Numbered from the stretch's first letter, positions 28,061-36,526 are shown. The stretch: 64,000 nt of DNA from Gordonia sp. X0973 (GCF_013348785.1 NZ_CP054691.1:1488001-1552000); one strand, 5' to 3'. Program-made: numbers and translations. Notes: generated by a model not told the origin, from the letters alone.

Positions 28061-28924
28061 ATGAGCACAACTCCCGCCGTCCCCGCCGACGACCAGAAGC
28101 CCTCGAAGGCCGGGCGCAACCTGCCCGCCGCCATCGGCGTCGGCACCTGTCTGGGCGGCCTTGTCATTGCCGTCCTCTTGCTGGCGCCCAAGTGGTGGTA
28201 CCTGGTGGTCGGCGTCGCCATGGTGGTGGCCGCATGGGAGGTCGTCAAGCGGCTGCGCGAGGGCGGTTTCGACGTCCCGGTGATCCCCATCCTGGTCGGC
28301 ACCGCCGCGATCATCGCCTCGTCGTGGTTCGCGAAGGGCGACCCGGCGGCCGTCCTCGTCGCACTGGTCGCGACGGTGCTCGTCACGATGGTGTGGCGAC
28401 TGCTGAGCCAGGGCCTGTCGGCCGCACCCGTCGGCTATCTCAAAGACCTGGCCGCATCGGTGCTGGTGCTGGTGTGGATTCCGGTGCTCGCATCCTTCGG
28501 CGCCGCGATGGTCCTGGCCGACCACGGCCCGCAGCGCGTATTCACGCTGATGATCGTCGTCGTCTGTTCCGACGTCGGCGGCTACGTTGCCGGGGTGCTC
28601 TTCGGCCGCCACCCGATGGTGCGGGCGATCAGTCCGAAGAAGTCCTGGGAGGGGATGGGCGGTTCGCTCACCTTCGGCGTCGTCGGCGCCGTTTGCTGCG
28701 TGGTGTTCCTGCTCGACAACAAGTGGTGGATCGGCGTGATCCTGGGCGTCGTGCTGGTGATCTGCGCGACCTTGGGCGACCTCGTCGAGTCGCAGGTCAA
28801 GCGCGACCTGGAGATCAAGGACATGGGCACCCTGCTGCCCGGCCATGGCGGGATCATGGACCGCCTCGATTCGCTGCTGCCCTCGTCCTTCATCGTTTGG
28901 GCGGTTCTCTCGGCGTTGCTCTAG
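28061..28924 (+). CDS. cdsA: Phosphatidate cytidylyltransferase
   Basis: 287-residue multi-pass membrane enzyme making CDP-diacylglycerol for phosphatidylinositol, cardiolipin and PIM synthesis. AGGAG precedes the ATG by 5 bases. Several membrane helices and the family signature near the C-terminus: SDVGGYVAGVLFGRHPM with SPKKSWEGMGGS (~166-202), and KDMGTLLPGHGGIMDRLDSLLPSS (~250-273). 12 bases after frr. Confidence 0.95.
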   Translation: MSTTPAVPADDQKPSKAGRNLPAAIGVGTCLGGLVIAVLLLAPKWWYLVVGVAMVVAAWEVVKRLREGGFDVPVIPILVGTAAIIASSWFAKGDPAAVLVALVATVLVTMVWRLLSQGLSAAPVGYLKDLAASVLVLVWIPVLASFGAAMVLADHGPQRVFTLMIVVVCSDVGGYVAGVLFGRHPMVRAISPKKSWEGMGGSLTFGVVGAVCCVVFLLDNKWWIGVILGVVLVICATLGDLVESQVKRDLEIKDMGTLLPGHGGIMDRLDSLLPSSFIVWAVLSALL

Positions 28925-28943
28925 GCCCCGGAACGCGTGAGCG

Positions 28944-28993
28944 GAGTCGACGCGCGCGGATGCGCGGACGGCGGCTACCGCGCGGGTCGACTC
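28944..28993 (+). terminator. Hairpin between convergent cdsA and the SatP-like gene
   Basis: gagtcgac (28944-28951) and gtcgactc (28986-28993) with further GC pairing inside after a two-base bulge. It lies between two converging genes, so it can stop transcription from both sides. Confidence 0.5.
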
Positions 28994-29012
28994 CTGCTTC
29001 AGCGGGAGACCG

Positions 29013-29633
29013 CTATTCCGCGGCCGTCACCAGCGGGCTGCCCAGCGGCAACTTGTCGATTCCGGCCCACCGCAGCCAATACGAGGCGACGAAGTACAGG
29101 CCGCCGACCGCCGCGAGGATCAACAGCCACCCGGCGATGTGCTGGAGCGCGTTGGGCGCCCCGTCGGGCGAGGTGAAGAAGTTCACGACGAGGAGCCACA
29201 GCGCGATGTTGAGTACGAGCAGCAGAACGGCGAAGAACTTCGGCAACACCACGCTCAGCAGGAGCCACAGGGTGAGGATGATCGTCCACGTCAGCAGGAA
29301 GCAGCCGTAGACCTTGAGCGTTTCGGCCGGCGCGAGCTTCCACCACCCGTGCGCCGCGCCGAGGGACAGTAGCGCGAAGGAGATCAGGAACGGGCCGAAG
29401 GTCGAGAAGAACAGGCCGATGACGTGCGATCCGTTGATCGTGCCGATTATCCCGACGATCATCATCGCCAGGCCGATCAACAGTTCGGCCGGCAGGAATC
29501 CGTTTGCCGCACTCGCCGGGGCTATTCCGGCGAACTGGAGGCCGAGCATCAGGGCGGCCACCGTGAACAGTGTGACGCCGGCGCCTTCGGGCTCCGGCAC
29601 GATCGCGGCTACGGCATTCGAGGGTTCTGACAT
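29013..29633 (-). CDS. GPR1/FUN34/YaaH (SatP) family acetate-type transporter
   Basis: 206 residues from the ATG at 29633 (GGAG about 8 bases upstream); the open frame extends further but without a Shine-Dalgarno. Six predicted membrane helices with the family pattern: AGVTLFTVAALMLGLQFAGI, LIGLAMMIVGIIGTINGSHVIG, FGPFLISFALLSLG, YGCFLLTWTIILTLWLLLS, LLLVLNIALWLLVVNFF, and a final helix ending KLPLGSPL. Family members take up acetate or succinate by proton symport. Downstream of the oxidoreductase gene on the same strand, with its own promoter-like AT-rich region. Confidence 0.75.
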   Translation of the reverse strand: MSEPSNAVAAIVPEPEGAGVTLFTVAALMLGLQFAGIAPASAANGFLPAELLIGLAMMIVGIIGTINGSHVIGLFFSTFGPFLISFALLSLGAAHGWWKLAPAETLKVYGCFLLTWTIILTLWLLLSVVLPKFFAVLLLVLNIALWLLVVNFFTSPDGAPNALQHIAGWLLILAAVGGLYFVASYWLRWAGIDKLPLGSPLVTAAE

Positions 29634-29721
29634 TGTGTGCTCCACATCAATCATTCGAGAGCGCGACAGTTTTCGAAGCGCGCTCCCTATGCGCCGTGGA
29701 CACCCCTGAGACTTGTCGCGC

Positions 29722-29748
29722 CCGCCGGTCGCATGTGGCGACCGGCGG
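29722..29748 (-). repeat. Perfect 11-bp palindrome in the leader of the SatP-like gene
   Basis: ccgccggtcgc (29722-29732) / gcgaccggcgg (29738-29748) with a 5-base centre, about 90 bases before the transporter start and directly after an AT-rich TATAGT. It could be an operator, a 5' mRNA hairpin, or the terminator of the upstream oxidoreductase gene. Confidence 0.6.
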
Positions 29749-29760
29749 ACGGAGCGTAAC

Positions 29761-29766
29761 ACTATA
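29761..29766 (-). promoter_or_regulatory. Probable -10 (TATAGT) of the SatP-like gene
   Basis: On the minus strand ATTTTATATAGTG is the most AT-rich spot in the intergenic stretch. TATAGT would start transcription near 29754, just before the perfect palindrome. Confidence 0.4.
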
Positions 29767-29828
29767 TAAAATGCGCGGTATGGGATTCTCGCGACGAGTC
29801 GTGCGTGGACTTTCGCCGGGCTCGGTGG

Positions 29829-30797
29829 TCAGTCCGGCACGACGACGGCCCGCTGCGGGCCGGAGTGCTCCCAGGCCCGTGCGACCTGTGACAGCGGGAA
29901 TTGCCGGTAGGGCACGTGGATCGTGCCGTCGGCGACATGTCCGATGAACTCGGCGATGCCCTCGAACAGCACCGCGGTGTCGACGCTGCCCAACCCGCTG
30001 CCGCTCAGGGTGTACTGCCTGCTGCGCAGCAGTGCGCCGGGAACGCAGGCGTCGGCGCCGGCCATCGCGCCGACCTCGATATGGGCCACCGCGGCACCCT
30101 CCGCCAGCGGGGCCAGGGCGACGAAGGTCCGCTCCGCGACCGGTCCCCACAGGAAGTCGATGACGGTCGTCGGCGGTTGCCCGTCGAAGGCGTCGCGGAT
30201 CGCGTCGGAGTCGGCGTCGGAACCGGTGAGCGCCACGGCGCGGAACCTGTCCCCGTGGGTACCCGTCAACTGATCGAGCACCTCGGTGTTGCGTCCGACG
30301 CCGACGACGAGCGTCGCGCCCATCGTCAGTGCCGCCGCCACGGCGATCTGGCCGGCCATGCCGGTGACACCCAGGACCAGCACGGCGCCCAGGCCGCCGG
30401 CGTCGGCGAGGGCGTCGCTTTGCTTGCGCAGCGGCAACCAGGAGGCCAGGCCGGGATTGCACCCGGCGGCCACCGCGAGGGGATCGGTCCCGTCGGGGAG
30501 GGGGATGGCGAATGCGGAGGCGACGGGGATGCGCTGCGCCATCGTGCCGTAGGGGATCGACTGCGTCGCGGTGTAGATCAGCCGCCCGTCGTCGGTCCGG
30601 GCCACCGCGTCGAGGCCGGGAATGAGCGGCCAGGTGTTCGACGAACTGTAGTGCCGGCCCGAGGCGCGCGACCGCACGACGTTGTGGATTCCCGCGGCGA
30701 CCAGTTCGACGATGCGCTGCCCGTCACCGGCCGTCGGATCGGCGAAGTCGGTGTAGACGGGCGGTTGGTCGGGCCCGGTGATGACTGCTGCCTTCAT
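29829..30797 (-). CDS. Quinone oxidoreductase-like MDR family dehydrogenase
   Basis: 322 residues from the ATG at 30797 (GGAGG 5 bases upstream). Medium-chain dehydrogenase fold: catalytic N-terminal domain (MKAAVITGPDQPPVYTDF, GLDAVARTDDGRLIY) and NAD(P)-binding domain with VLVLGVTGMAGQIAVAAALTMGATLVVGVGRN (~137-168). No zinc-binding cysteine cluster, so it belongs to the zinc-free quinone-reductase/enoyl-reductase type. Divergent from a TetR gene with two operator palindromes between them, so it is almost certainly the TetR target. Confidence 0.83.
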   Translation of the reverse strand: MKAAVITGPDQPPVYTDFADPTAGDGQRIVELVAAGIHNVVRSRASGRHYSSSNTWPLIPGLDAVARTDDGRLIYTATQSIPYGTMAQRIPVASAFAIPLPDGTDPLAVAAGCNPGLASWLPLRKQSDALADAGGLGAVLVLGVTGMAGQIAVAAALTMGATLVVGVGRNTEVLDQLTGTHGDRFRAVALTGSDADSDAIRDAFDGQPPTTVIDFLWGPVAERTFVALAPLAEGAAVAHIEVGAMAGADACVPGALLRSRQYTLSGSGLGSVDTAVLFEGIAEFIGHVADGTIHVPYRQFPLSQVARAWEHSGPQRAVVVPD

Positions 30798-30811
30798 GAT
30801 TCCTCCGTTAT

Positions 30812-30824
30812 TTAACAATGTTAA
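30812..30824 (+). promoter_or_regulatory. TetR operator O1 (TTAACA-A-TGTTAA)
   Basis: Perfect 13-bp palindrome 15 bases from the oxidoreductase start. Same sequence type as the second site 32 bp downstream. Confidence 0.75.
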
Positions 30825-30843
30825 GGACTATGACCAGGTTCCT

Positions 30844-30856
30844 CTAACAGTGTTAA
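30844..30856 (+). promoter_or_regulatory. TetR operator O2 (CTAACA-G-TGTTAA)
   Basis: One-mismatch copy of O1, centre-to-centre 32 bp (about three helical turns), overlapping the -10 (TAAGCT, 30854-30859) of the TetR gene. A -35-like ATGACC lies at 30830-30835. Confidence 0.75.
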
Positions 30857-30865
30857 GCTGTCAAG

Positions 30866-31477
30866 GTGGCGGCGAAACTCAGCGTGAAAACCATCGTCGA
30901 CGAGGCGTTCGCCCTACTCGACGAGGCCGGGATCGACGGATTGACCCTGCGGGCGCTGGCCGACCGGCTCGGTGTGAAGGCCCCGGCCCTGTACTGGCAC
31001 GTGCCGTCGAAACAGGCGCTGCTCGACGAGATGGGCACCGAGGTGGCCCGTCGCATATCCGAGCGCTCGATGTCGCAGCCCTTCGGCGAATCCTTTGCCG
31101 CCGCGCTGAGCCGCTACGCGGCGACCGTGCGCGAGGAGTACCTCGCCCACCGCGACGGCGCGCGTACCTTCGCCGGCACCAGGCTGCGCGACCCGGAGCT
31201 GTTGCGCAGGCAGGAGATCGGTCTGGCGTACTGGACCGAGCGTGGGATCCCATTGGAACGGATCGTCGACGCCTACGACGTCGTCACGGCCTTCGTCGTC
31301 GGATTCGTCATCGAGGAGCAGGACCGTCAGGACGCCCAGCGCTACTCACTCGCCGACCGGGACAAGGAGGTCGGTGCCGAGAACGCGCTGGCGGTCGCGG
31401 CCGGACACCACGGCTTCCGGCCCGCCCAACAACGCTTCGACGATCAGCTCTCGTTCGTCGTGGCCGGATTGTCCTGA
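30866..31477 (+). CDS. TetR family regulator (TetR C-terminal type)
   Basis: 203 residues, GTG start 6 bases after TAAGCT and without a Shine-Dalgarno, so probably leaderless and autoregulated by O2. HTH: IVDEAFALLDEAGIDGLTLRALADRLGVKAPALYWHVPSKQALLDEM (~10-56), the LYWHV form of which is typical of the tetracycline-repressor subgroup. C-terminal domain includes GFVIEEQDRQD. Ligand unknown; not evidence of tetracycline resistance because no efflux pump is adjacent, only an oxidoreductase. Confidence 0.9.
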   Translation: MAAKLSVKTIVDEAFALLDEAGIDGLTLRALADRLGVKAPALYWHVPSKQALLDEMGTEVARRISERSMSQPFGESFAAALSRYAATVREEYLAHRDGARTFAGTRLRDPELLRRQEIGLAYWTERGIPLERIVDAYDVVTAFVVGFVIEEQDRQDAQRYSLADRDKEVGAENALAVAAGHHGFRPAQQRFDDQLSFVVAGLS

Positions 31478-31669
31478 GCCGGTTCGGGCACGTGGTGAGT
31501 GGCCCGTCGCGCCGGACCTGGAGGCGGTCCGCATCCCGCGTGATTCCGCGCTCGGTGGAACTCGTGTTCGGGACTACGGTGGCCCGAGCGCGTTGGATCG
31601 TTGGTCAACCCCGGTATTTGCGGGAGTAGAACCAGTAGCCGACACCGAAAATGGTTGGGGGACTTGGTG

Positions 31670-31699
31670 TTGCTGGGCTCGAAGCCCGTCGAGTAGCCT
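31670..31699 (+). promoter_or_regulatory. Promoter of the T7SS-like cassette (TTGCTG - 18 bp - TAGCCT)
   Basis: TTGCTG (31670-31675), 18-bp spacer and TAGCCT (31694-31699) in an otherwise non-coding 290-base stretch after the TetR gene. Predicted start at ~31706, exactly at a GTG. Confidence 0.5.
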
Positions 31700-31705
31700 C
31701 TTGCT

Positions 31706-31783
31706 GTGCCTGACCGCCAGGTAGTCAAGATGACATCGGAAGAGTTGTTCACAACGGCTCAGGAGAATAATGGTCACCTATAG
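31706..31783 (+). CDS. Possible 25-residue leader peptide
   Basis: GTG at the inferred transcription start opens a 25-codon frame (starts VPDRQVVKMTSEELF, ends NNGHL) that stops at 31781-31783, overlapping the first 14 bases of the amidase gene in another frame. It could couple translation. Evidence is only the position and the frame; it may be chance. Confidence 0.25.
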   Translation: MPDRQVVKMTSEELFTTAQENNGHL

Positions 31784-33014
31784 ACAGCTCTTCGATGCCA
31801 AACCCGCGCTGTGGGAAGCTGCCGCTGACGATGCCCTCGCAGTAGCCAAACAAGCGACTCGCACGGCCGACAATATTCACTTCAATGGCGCGAAGCCGCT
31901 CGCTGACAACTGGCCCGATCAAACGGGTGCACAAGCGAGGTCGGCGCTGGTCCGATGTGCGGACAGGATGGTTGATACCGGGATCCTCGCCCGTGGCGGC
32001 GCTGTGGCACTCGACACACTCGAAGACGCCGTGCGTACTGCCCAGGACTCCCTGAAAGCTGCTGTTTCCTTCGCGCTTTCGCGGGGGCTGACCGTGGGGG
32101 AGGACGGCAGTGTGACGGTTCCCGACGATATGCCTGATGATGAGATCGACCAGGCAAAGCGGGCTGCGGACCAAGCACGAGAACTGATCAGAGATGCCGT
32201 TGAGGCAGCAACTCAAGCCGATCAGTCTTGCGTGGACGCACTTAATGCCTGCACCGTCGATCCAGATTCGATTTCGACGCCTGATGCGCAGAAACGTCAG
32301 GCCAAAGCAGTTGAGGCCGCGCTCAAGTCGATTCGTAACCTGCTTCCGGATGGACAATCCCCCGAAAACGTTGCGCGATGGTGGGCAGGTCTGACCGACG
32401 AGCAGCGCAAGATGTTTGAACGTGCCGTCCCAGTCGAGCTGCACGATCTGCCAGGTATTCCGGGCGACGTAAAGCACAGGTTGGAGGACACCGGGCGGGG
32501 CTACAACCCGGTCGAAACGGTGCGATGGGCGAAGCAGAACGCACACAATGAGAAGATCGATGTCTTTTCTGTCAACTGTGCCAACTTCGCGTCCAACGCC
32601 CTCCACGCCGGAGGCCTCAAGTACAAGCTCGATGCGTGGCGGGGCACCTCGGACAGCCGCAACTGGGGCCGACGATACGAAGACCAGATTCCTCAGCCCG
32701 GCGCTACGCACACACGGTCGTGGTTCAACTCGGACGCCCAGCGCGAGTTCTTCCTCCATAACGACGGAACTGAAGTACCTATTGGTGAAGCCAGGCCAGG
32801 CGATGTCGTTTACTTCAACTACTCCCATCCGACCGGTGACGATGTCAGTCATCACACCGCTGTCGTGACGGCTGTGCTGCCCGACGGGCAAGTGCTCTAC
32901 ACGCAACACACTCCCGGCGCGGTTGACCAAAGTCTCCAGGACAGGCTTCCTATGATCTCCCAGGGTGAAGGACAGCAGACACCAGTTATCGTCCGCCCCA
33001 AGGAGTCGTGGTGA
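31770..33014 (+). CDS. T7SS-type protein with C-terminal amidase (papain-fold) domain
   Basis: 414 residues; AGGAG at 31761-31765 precedes the ATG. Residues 1-100 are helical with a WPDQTG turn (48-53), like the WXG-type export domains of actinobacterial T7SS substrates. Residues ~198-240 (ENVARWWAGLTDEQRKMFE ... LHDLPGIPGDVKHR) match the linker found in such proteins. The C-terminus from ~243 resembles the putative amidase domain Amidase_6: YNPVETVRWA, then NCANFASNALHAGG with catalytic Cys270, and GDVVYFNYS ... SHHTAVVT with His361/362. Likely an exported cell-wall or amide hydrolase, perhaps a toxin. Base composition is clearly lower in GC than the neighbours (some lines near 50 %). Coupled by GTGA overlap to a membrane protein gene. 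Confidence 0.75.
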   Translation: MVTYRQLFDAKPALWEAAADDALAVAKQATRTADNIHFNGAKPLADNWPDQTGAQARSALVRCADRMVDTGILARGGAVALDTLEDAVRTAQDSLKAAVSFALSRGLTVGEDGSVTVPDDMPDDEIDQAKRAADQARELIRDAVEAATQADQSCVDALNACTVDPDSISTPDAQKRQAKAVEAALKSIRNLLPDGQSPENVARWWAGLTDEQRKMFERAVPVELHDLPGIPGDVKHRLEDTGRGYNPVETVRWAKQNAHNEKIDVFSVNCANFASNALHAGGLKYKLDAWRGTSDSRNWGRRYEDQIPQPGATHTRSWFNSDAQREFFLHNDGTEVPIGEARPGDVVYFNYSHPTGDDVSHHTAVVTAVLPDGQVLYTQHTPGAVDQSLQDRLPMISQGEGQQTPVIVRPKESW

Positions 33015-33418
33015 AGCCGAAAGAACGGGCTGCGTCGGCATTGATCCGATGGACGGGTTGGTTCGGTGGGCTGTGTTTGTCGTGCGCGATTATCGCCTTG
33101 GTCGTGTTGAACCGACTTCAGGCCAACTGGCTCAGCGACGTCGCGCACCGTCGCTGTTATGACCTGCCGCCACTGCCGCCCGCGGAGTTGTTCGCGCTTG
33201 GCGCCGCCGCGCTGGCAGCGGTGGCGGTGATAAGCCTCATGGTGTGGTGCGCATCCATAGGGGCCAGTGGTGCGGGATGGAAGGTGGCGGTCGCGACCAT
33301 CCTCGTCGTCGTGGCCGTGGTGACATGCCTTTGGGCGCTGTTGATCAGTGGCACGTCGTCGTCCAACCCGCGTGACGGTGTTGACGGCAGCGGCGCGCCG
33401 TGTCGGTCGTACTACTAG
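33011..33418 (+). CDS. Small three-helix membrane protein, candidate immunity partner
   Basis: 135 residues from the GTG at 33011 (AAGGAG at 33000-33005; a GTG at 33008 is too close to it). The start overlaps the amidase stop (GTGA). Predicted helices at ~12-33, 60-82 and 90-112; with the basic N-terminus (VKPKERAAS) inside, the 34-58 loop (containing Cys49) and the C-terminal tail (~113-135, containing Cys131) face outward. That layout would suit protection against an enzyme acting outside the membrane. No family recognised; function inferred only from position and topology. Confidence 0.65.
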   Translation: MKPKERAASALIRWTGWFGGLCLSCAIIALVVLNRLQANWLSDVAHRRCYDLPPLPPAELFALGAAALAAVAVISLMVWCASIGASGAGWKVAVATILVVVAVVTCLWALLISGTSSSNPRDGVDGSGAPCRSYY

Positions 33419-33453
33419 AACAGACTGCCCGTCAGAGGCGAGGGAATGAAGAA

Positions 33454-33798
33454 ATGACCGATCGAATCGAAATACGTCCCACCGAGGTAAAGAATGCGGG
33501 TGGGACCGTGAATACCGAGGCGAGTGAGGCTCGTGGTGCTCTGGCGGGGCTGTTCGACTCCGCTGAGCCGGCCGCGGCGGGTAACCCGGGGTTCGCCGCC
33601 GGACCGAAGTTGGTCGCCTTCAATACGTTGATGAAGGGCGAGATCAGCAGCACCATTGATGACCTGTCGGCAACCGCTGACGCGATTGTCGCCTCCGTCG
33701 AGGCAATCGAGCAGACTGACGGCCAAACAGCCGAAGGGATCAGCCGGATAGCCAGTGCGCTCAACGGCCTGGGGAAGGCGCCCCTGCCCGGACAGTAA
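33454..33798 (+). CDS. EspC-like small T7SS-associated protein
   Basis: 114 residues from ATG 33454 (begins MTDRIEIRPT). Predicted helical hairpin: first helix after ~10 to 36, a GNPGFAAGP turn (~43-51), second helix ~52-100 containing FNTLMKGEISSTIDDLSATADAIVASVEAIEQTDGQTA. This resembles the EspC/WXG100-like secretion-associated family (typical ending YxxTDxxxA), but the tyrosine of the export motif is replaced by Ile85 here. Third gene of the cassette; probable partner or chaperone of the amidase. A frame opens further upstream at 33400 but overlaps the previous gene. Confidence 0.65.
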   Translation: MTDRIEIRPTEVKNAGGTVNTEASEARGALAGLFDSAEPAAAGNPGFAAGPKLVAFNTLMKGEISSTIDDLSATADAIVASVEAIEQTDGQTAEGISRIASALNGLGKAPLPGQ

Positions 33799-33843
33799 CG
33801 CGCAGTTATCGGTGGCGGGAGCGACCGTGGGACAATCGAACCC

Positions 33844-34950
33844 ATGACCTCGTTGCCGCTGGTGTTCGACGCGCCCAAGCGCGGCAAGCCGCCGACCCAT
33901 TTCGCCGACCTCTCGCCGGAGGAAGCGGTGGCCGCGGTCGAGAAGCTCGGGCTGCCCAAGTTCCGCGCCAAGCAGCTGGCCAACCAGTACTACGCCCGCT
34001 TCAACGCCGACGTCGCGGAGATGACCGACCTGCCGGCCGGTGTCCGCGCCGATGTGGGGGAGCAGTTGTTCCCGTCGTTGATGACGCCGATCCGGGCCAT
34101 CGACACCGACGACCACACCACCCGCAAGACCCTGTGGCGCCTGCACGACGGGACCCTGTTGGAGAGCGTTTTGATGCGCTACACCGACCGGAACACGCTG
34201 TGTATCTCGTCGCAGGCGGGTTGCGGGATGGCCTGCCCGTTCTGCGCCACCGGCCAGGGCGGGTTGGACCGGAACCTGTCGACCGCCGAGATCGTCGACC
34301 AGGTCCGTTCGGCGGCCCGCACGCTGCGCGACGGCGAGTTCGGCGAGGCCGGGCGACTGTCGAACGTGGTATTCATGGGGATGGGCGAACCCTTGGCGAA
34401 CTACAAGCGGGTGGTGGACGCGGTCCGCAAGATCACTTCGCCCGCGCCGCACGGCCTGGGCATCTCGGCCCGATCGGTGACGGTCTCCACCGTCGGGCTC
34501 GCCCCGTCGATCCGACGGCTCGCCGACGAGGGACTATCGGTCACGCTGGCGGTATCGCTGCACACCCCCGACGACGAGCTGCGCGACACCCTCGTGCCGG
34601 TGAACAACCGCTGGTCGGTGGAGGAGGTGCTCGCCGCGGCGCGGTACTACGCCGACACCACGGGACGACGGGTCTCGATCGAGTACGCGCTGATCCGTGA
34701 CGTCAACGACCAGCCGTGGCGCGCGGACATGCTGGGCGCGAAGCTGCGCGACGCGCTCGGCCAACTGGTCCACGTGAATCTGATCCCGCTCAACCCGACG
34801 CCCGGGTCGGAGTGGGATGCGAGCCCGAAACCGGTCGAGCGGGAGTTCGTCGCACGGGTGCGCACGCAGGGCGTGTCCTGCACGGTGCGGGATACGCGGG
34901 GTCAGGAGATCGCCGCGGCCTGCGGTCAGCTGGCCGCCGAGGACCGCTGA
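33844..34950 (+). CDS. rlmN: Dual-specificity RNA methyltransferase RlmN
   Basis: 368-residue radical-SAM enzyme methylating A2503 of 23S rRNA and A37 of some tRNAs. Radical-SAM cluster [16 protein letters not shown] (CxxxCxxC, ~125-140), the other motifs [12 protein letters not shown] and [15 protein letters not shown], and the methyl-carrying cysteine region [20 protein letters not shown] near the C-terminus are present. GACAAT (33831-33836) lies 7 bases upstream of the ATG, so the mRNA may be leaderless. GC content returns to normal here, marking the end of the cassette. Confidence 0.96.
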   Translation: MTSLPLVFDAPKRGKPPTHFADLSPEEAVAAVEKLGLPKFRAKQLANQYYARFNADVAEMTDLPAGVRADVGEQLFPSLMTPIRAIDTDDHTTRKTLWRLHDGTLLESVLMRYTDRNTLCISSQAGCGMACPFCATGQGGLDRNLSTAEIVDQVRSAARTLRDGEFGEAGRLSNVVFMGMGEPLANYKRVVDAVRKITSPAPHGLGISARSVTVSTVGLAPSIRRLADEGLSVTLAVSLHTPDDELRDTLVPVNNRWSVEEVLAAARYYADTTGRRVSIEYALIRDVNDQPWRADMLGAKLRDALGQLVHVNLIPLNPTPGSEWDASPKPVEREFVARVRTQGVSCTVRDTRGQEIAAACGQLAAEDR

Positions 34951-34972
34951 CGCGAGTCGGGGTGGGGGTCGG

Positions 34973-35242
34973 TCAGGCCGACTTGCTGCGGCGCGGCCAG
35001 AGGGTGTTGCGCAGCAGCAGGAACGCGACGACGACGGCGATTACGACGAGGTAGATGTCCTCGACCTTGCCCTGGTGGTTGCCGATCGTCATGCCCAGCA
35101 GGCCGATGACGACGATCCAACCGGCGATGCCCGCCGACTTGCGGCCGAAGCCGCTCCAGCCGAAGCGCGCCGACGGGACGTCGGCCGGCTCGCGGACCCA
35201 ACCGGTGTCCACGGGTGCGTGATCGACCTCGGTGCTAGCCAC
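34973..35242 (-). CDS. DUF2631 membrane protein
   Basis: 89 residues, GTG start with AAGGAG 7 bases upstream. N-terminal acidic segment, then two membrane helices (AGWIVVIGLLGMTIGN, ~42-57, and IYLVVIAVVVAFLLLRNTLW, ~63-82) separated by HQGKVEDIY, and a short basic tail. DUF2631 is specific to Mycobacteriales; function unknown. It lies convergent to rlmN, between it and dxr. Confidence 0.82.
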   Translation of the reverse strand: MASTEVDHAPVDTGWVREPADVPSARFGWSGFGRKSAGIAGWIVVIGLLGMTIGNHQGKVEDIYLVVIAVVVAFLLLRNTLWPRRSKSA

Positions 35243-35356
35243 TTGACGACTCCTTCGACGGTGCGGGTGCGTAGGCAGACATCATAACCGCCGGGCAGGG
35301 GCGCCGGGTGGACGGGGGAGAGCCGGCGGGGCGGCGTCATGGGGAAGAATGGCGAT

Positions 35357-36526
35357 GTGACCACACGCGTACTGCTTCTCGGGTCGACCGGATCGATCGG
35401 CACCCAGGCCCTGGAGGTCATCGCCGAACACCCGGACCGTTTCACCGTGGTCGGCCTCGGCGCGGGCGGCGGCAACCCTGCGACGTTGATCACACAGGCC
35501 CGCACATTCGGCATCGCGCCGTCGGCGGTCGCCGTGGCCGACGACCGGGTGGCCGAAGAGGTGTCCGACGCGTTGGGCGGACCGGTACACCACGGCCCCG
35601 ATGCGATGGTCGCCCTGGTCGGCGCCGTGCCCGCGGACATCGTCCTCAACGCGGTCGTCGGCGCGCGGGGCCTCGCCCCGAGCCTCGCGGTGCTGGAGAC
35701 CGGTGCCCGGCTGGCGTTGGCGAACAAGGAATCCCTCGTCGCCGGCGGGTCGCTCGTGATGGAGGCCGCCGCGCCCGGCCAGATCGTCCCGGTCGACTCG
35801 GAGCACTCCGCCATCGCCCAGTGCCTGCGCGGCGGCAGCGCCGGCGAGGTCGACCGACTCGTCCTCACCGCATCCGGCGGCCCGTTCCGCGGGTGGTCCG
35901 CCGAGCAGTTGCGCGACGTCACGCCCGAGCAGGCGGGCAAGCATCCGACCTGGTCAATGGGGCCGATGATCACCCTGAATTCGGCAACGCTGGTCAACAA
36001 GGCGCTCGAGGTGATCGAGGCCCACCTCCTCTTCGACGTCCCGTACGACCGCATCGACGTCACTGTGCACCCGCAGTCGATCGTGCACTCGATGGTCACC
36101 TTCGTCGACGGGGCGACGATCGCGAAGGCCTCGCCGCCGTCGATGAAGCTGCCGATCGCCCTGGCACTCGGCTGGCCCGATCGGGTCCCCGGTTCGTCGC
36201 ACGCGTGCGACTTCTCGACCGCGTCGGCGTGGACCTTCGAACCCGTCGACGACGAGGTGTTCCCGGCCATCGCCGTGGCGCGCGAGGCCGGCCGGGCCGG
36301 GGGGAGCCTCACCGCCGTGTACAACGCCGCCAACGAGGTCGCCGCCCAGGCCTTTCTCGACGGCGGGCTGCGCTTCGACCGCATCGTGCCCACCATCGCC
36401 GAGGTCCTCTCCGCCGCCGACGAATGGCGGGCCCGGCCGGGTAGTGTGGACGACGTATTCGCCGCTGATCGGTGGGCGCGCGCCCGGGCGGCCGAGATGG
36501 TGAGAGCAACGGAGTTGAACCAGTGA
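35357..36526 (+). CDS. dxr: 1-deoxy-D-xylulose 5-phosphate reductoisomerase
   Basis: 389 residues from the GTG at 35357; an ATG at 35339 is in frame but AAGAAT (35345-35350) sits 6 bases before the GTG, the arrangement used by other leaderless genes here. NADPH-binding [17 protein letters not shown] (~4-20), substrate/metal residues in [15 protein letters not shown] and [21 protein letters not shown] and [19 protein letters not shown]. First committed MEP step, the fosmidomycin target. Overlaps the downstream protease by GTGA. Confidence 0.96.
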   Translation: MTTRVLLLGSTGSIGTQALEVIAEHPDRFTVVGLGAGGGNPATLITQARTFGIAPSAVAVADDRVAEEVSDALGGPVHHGPDAMVALVGAVPADIVLNAVVGARGLAPSLAVLETGARLALANKESLVAGGSLVMEAAAPGQIVPVDSEHSAIAQCLRGGSAGEVDRLVLTASGGPFRGWSAEQLRDVTPEQAGKHPTWSMGPMITLNSATLVNKALEVIEAHLLFDVPYDRIDVTVHPQSIVHSMVTFVDGATIAKASPPSMKLPIALALGWPDRVPGSSHACDFSTASAWTFEPVDDEVFPAIAVAREAGRAGGSLTAVYNAANEVAAQAFLDGGLRFDRIVPTIAEVLSAADEWRARPGSVDDVFAADRWARARAAEMVRATELNQ

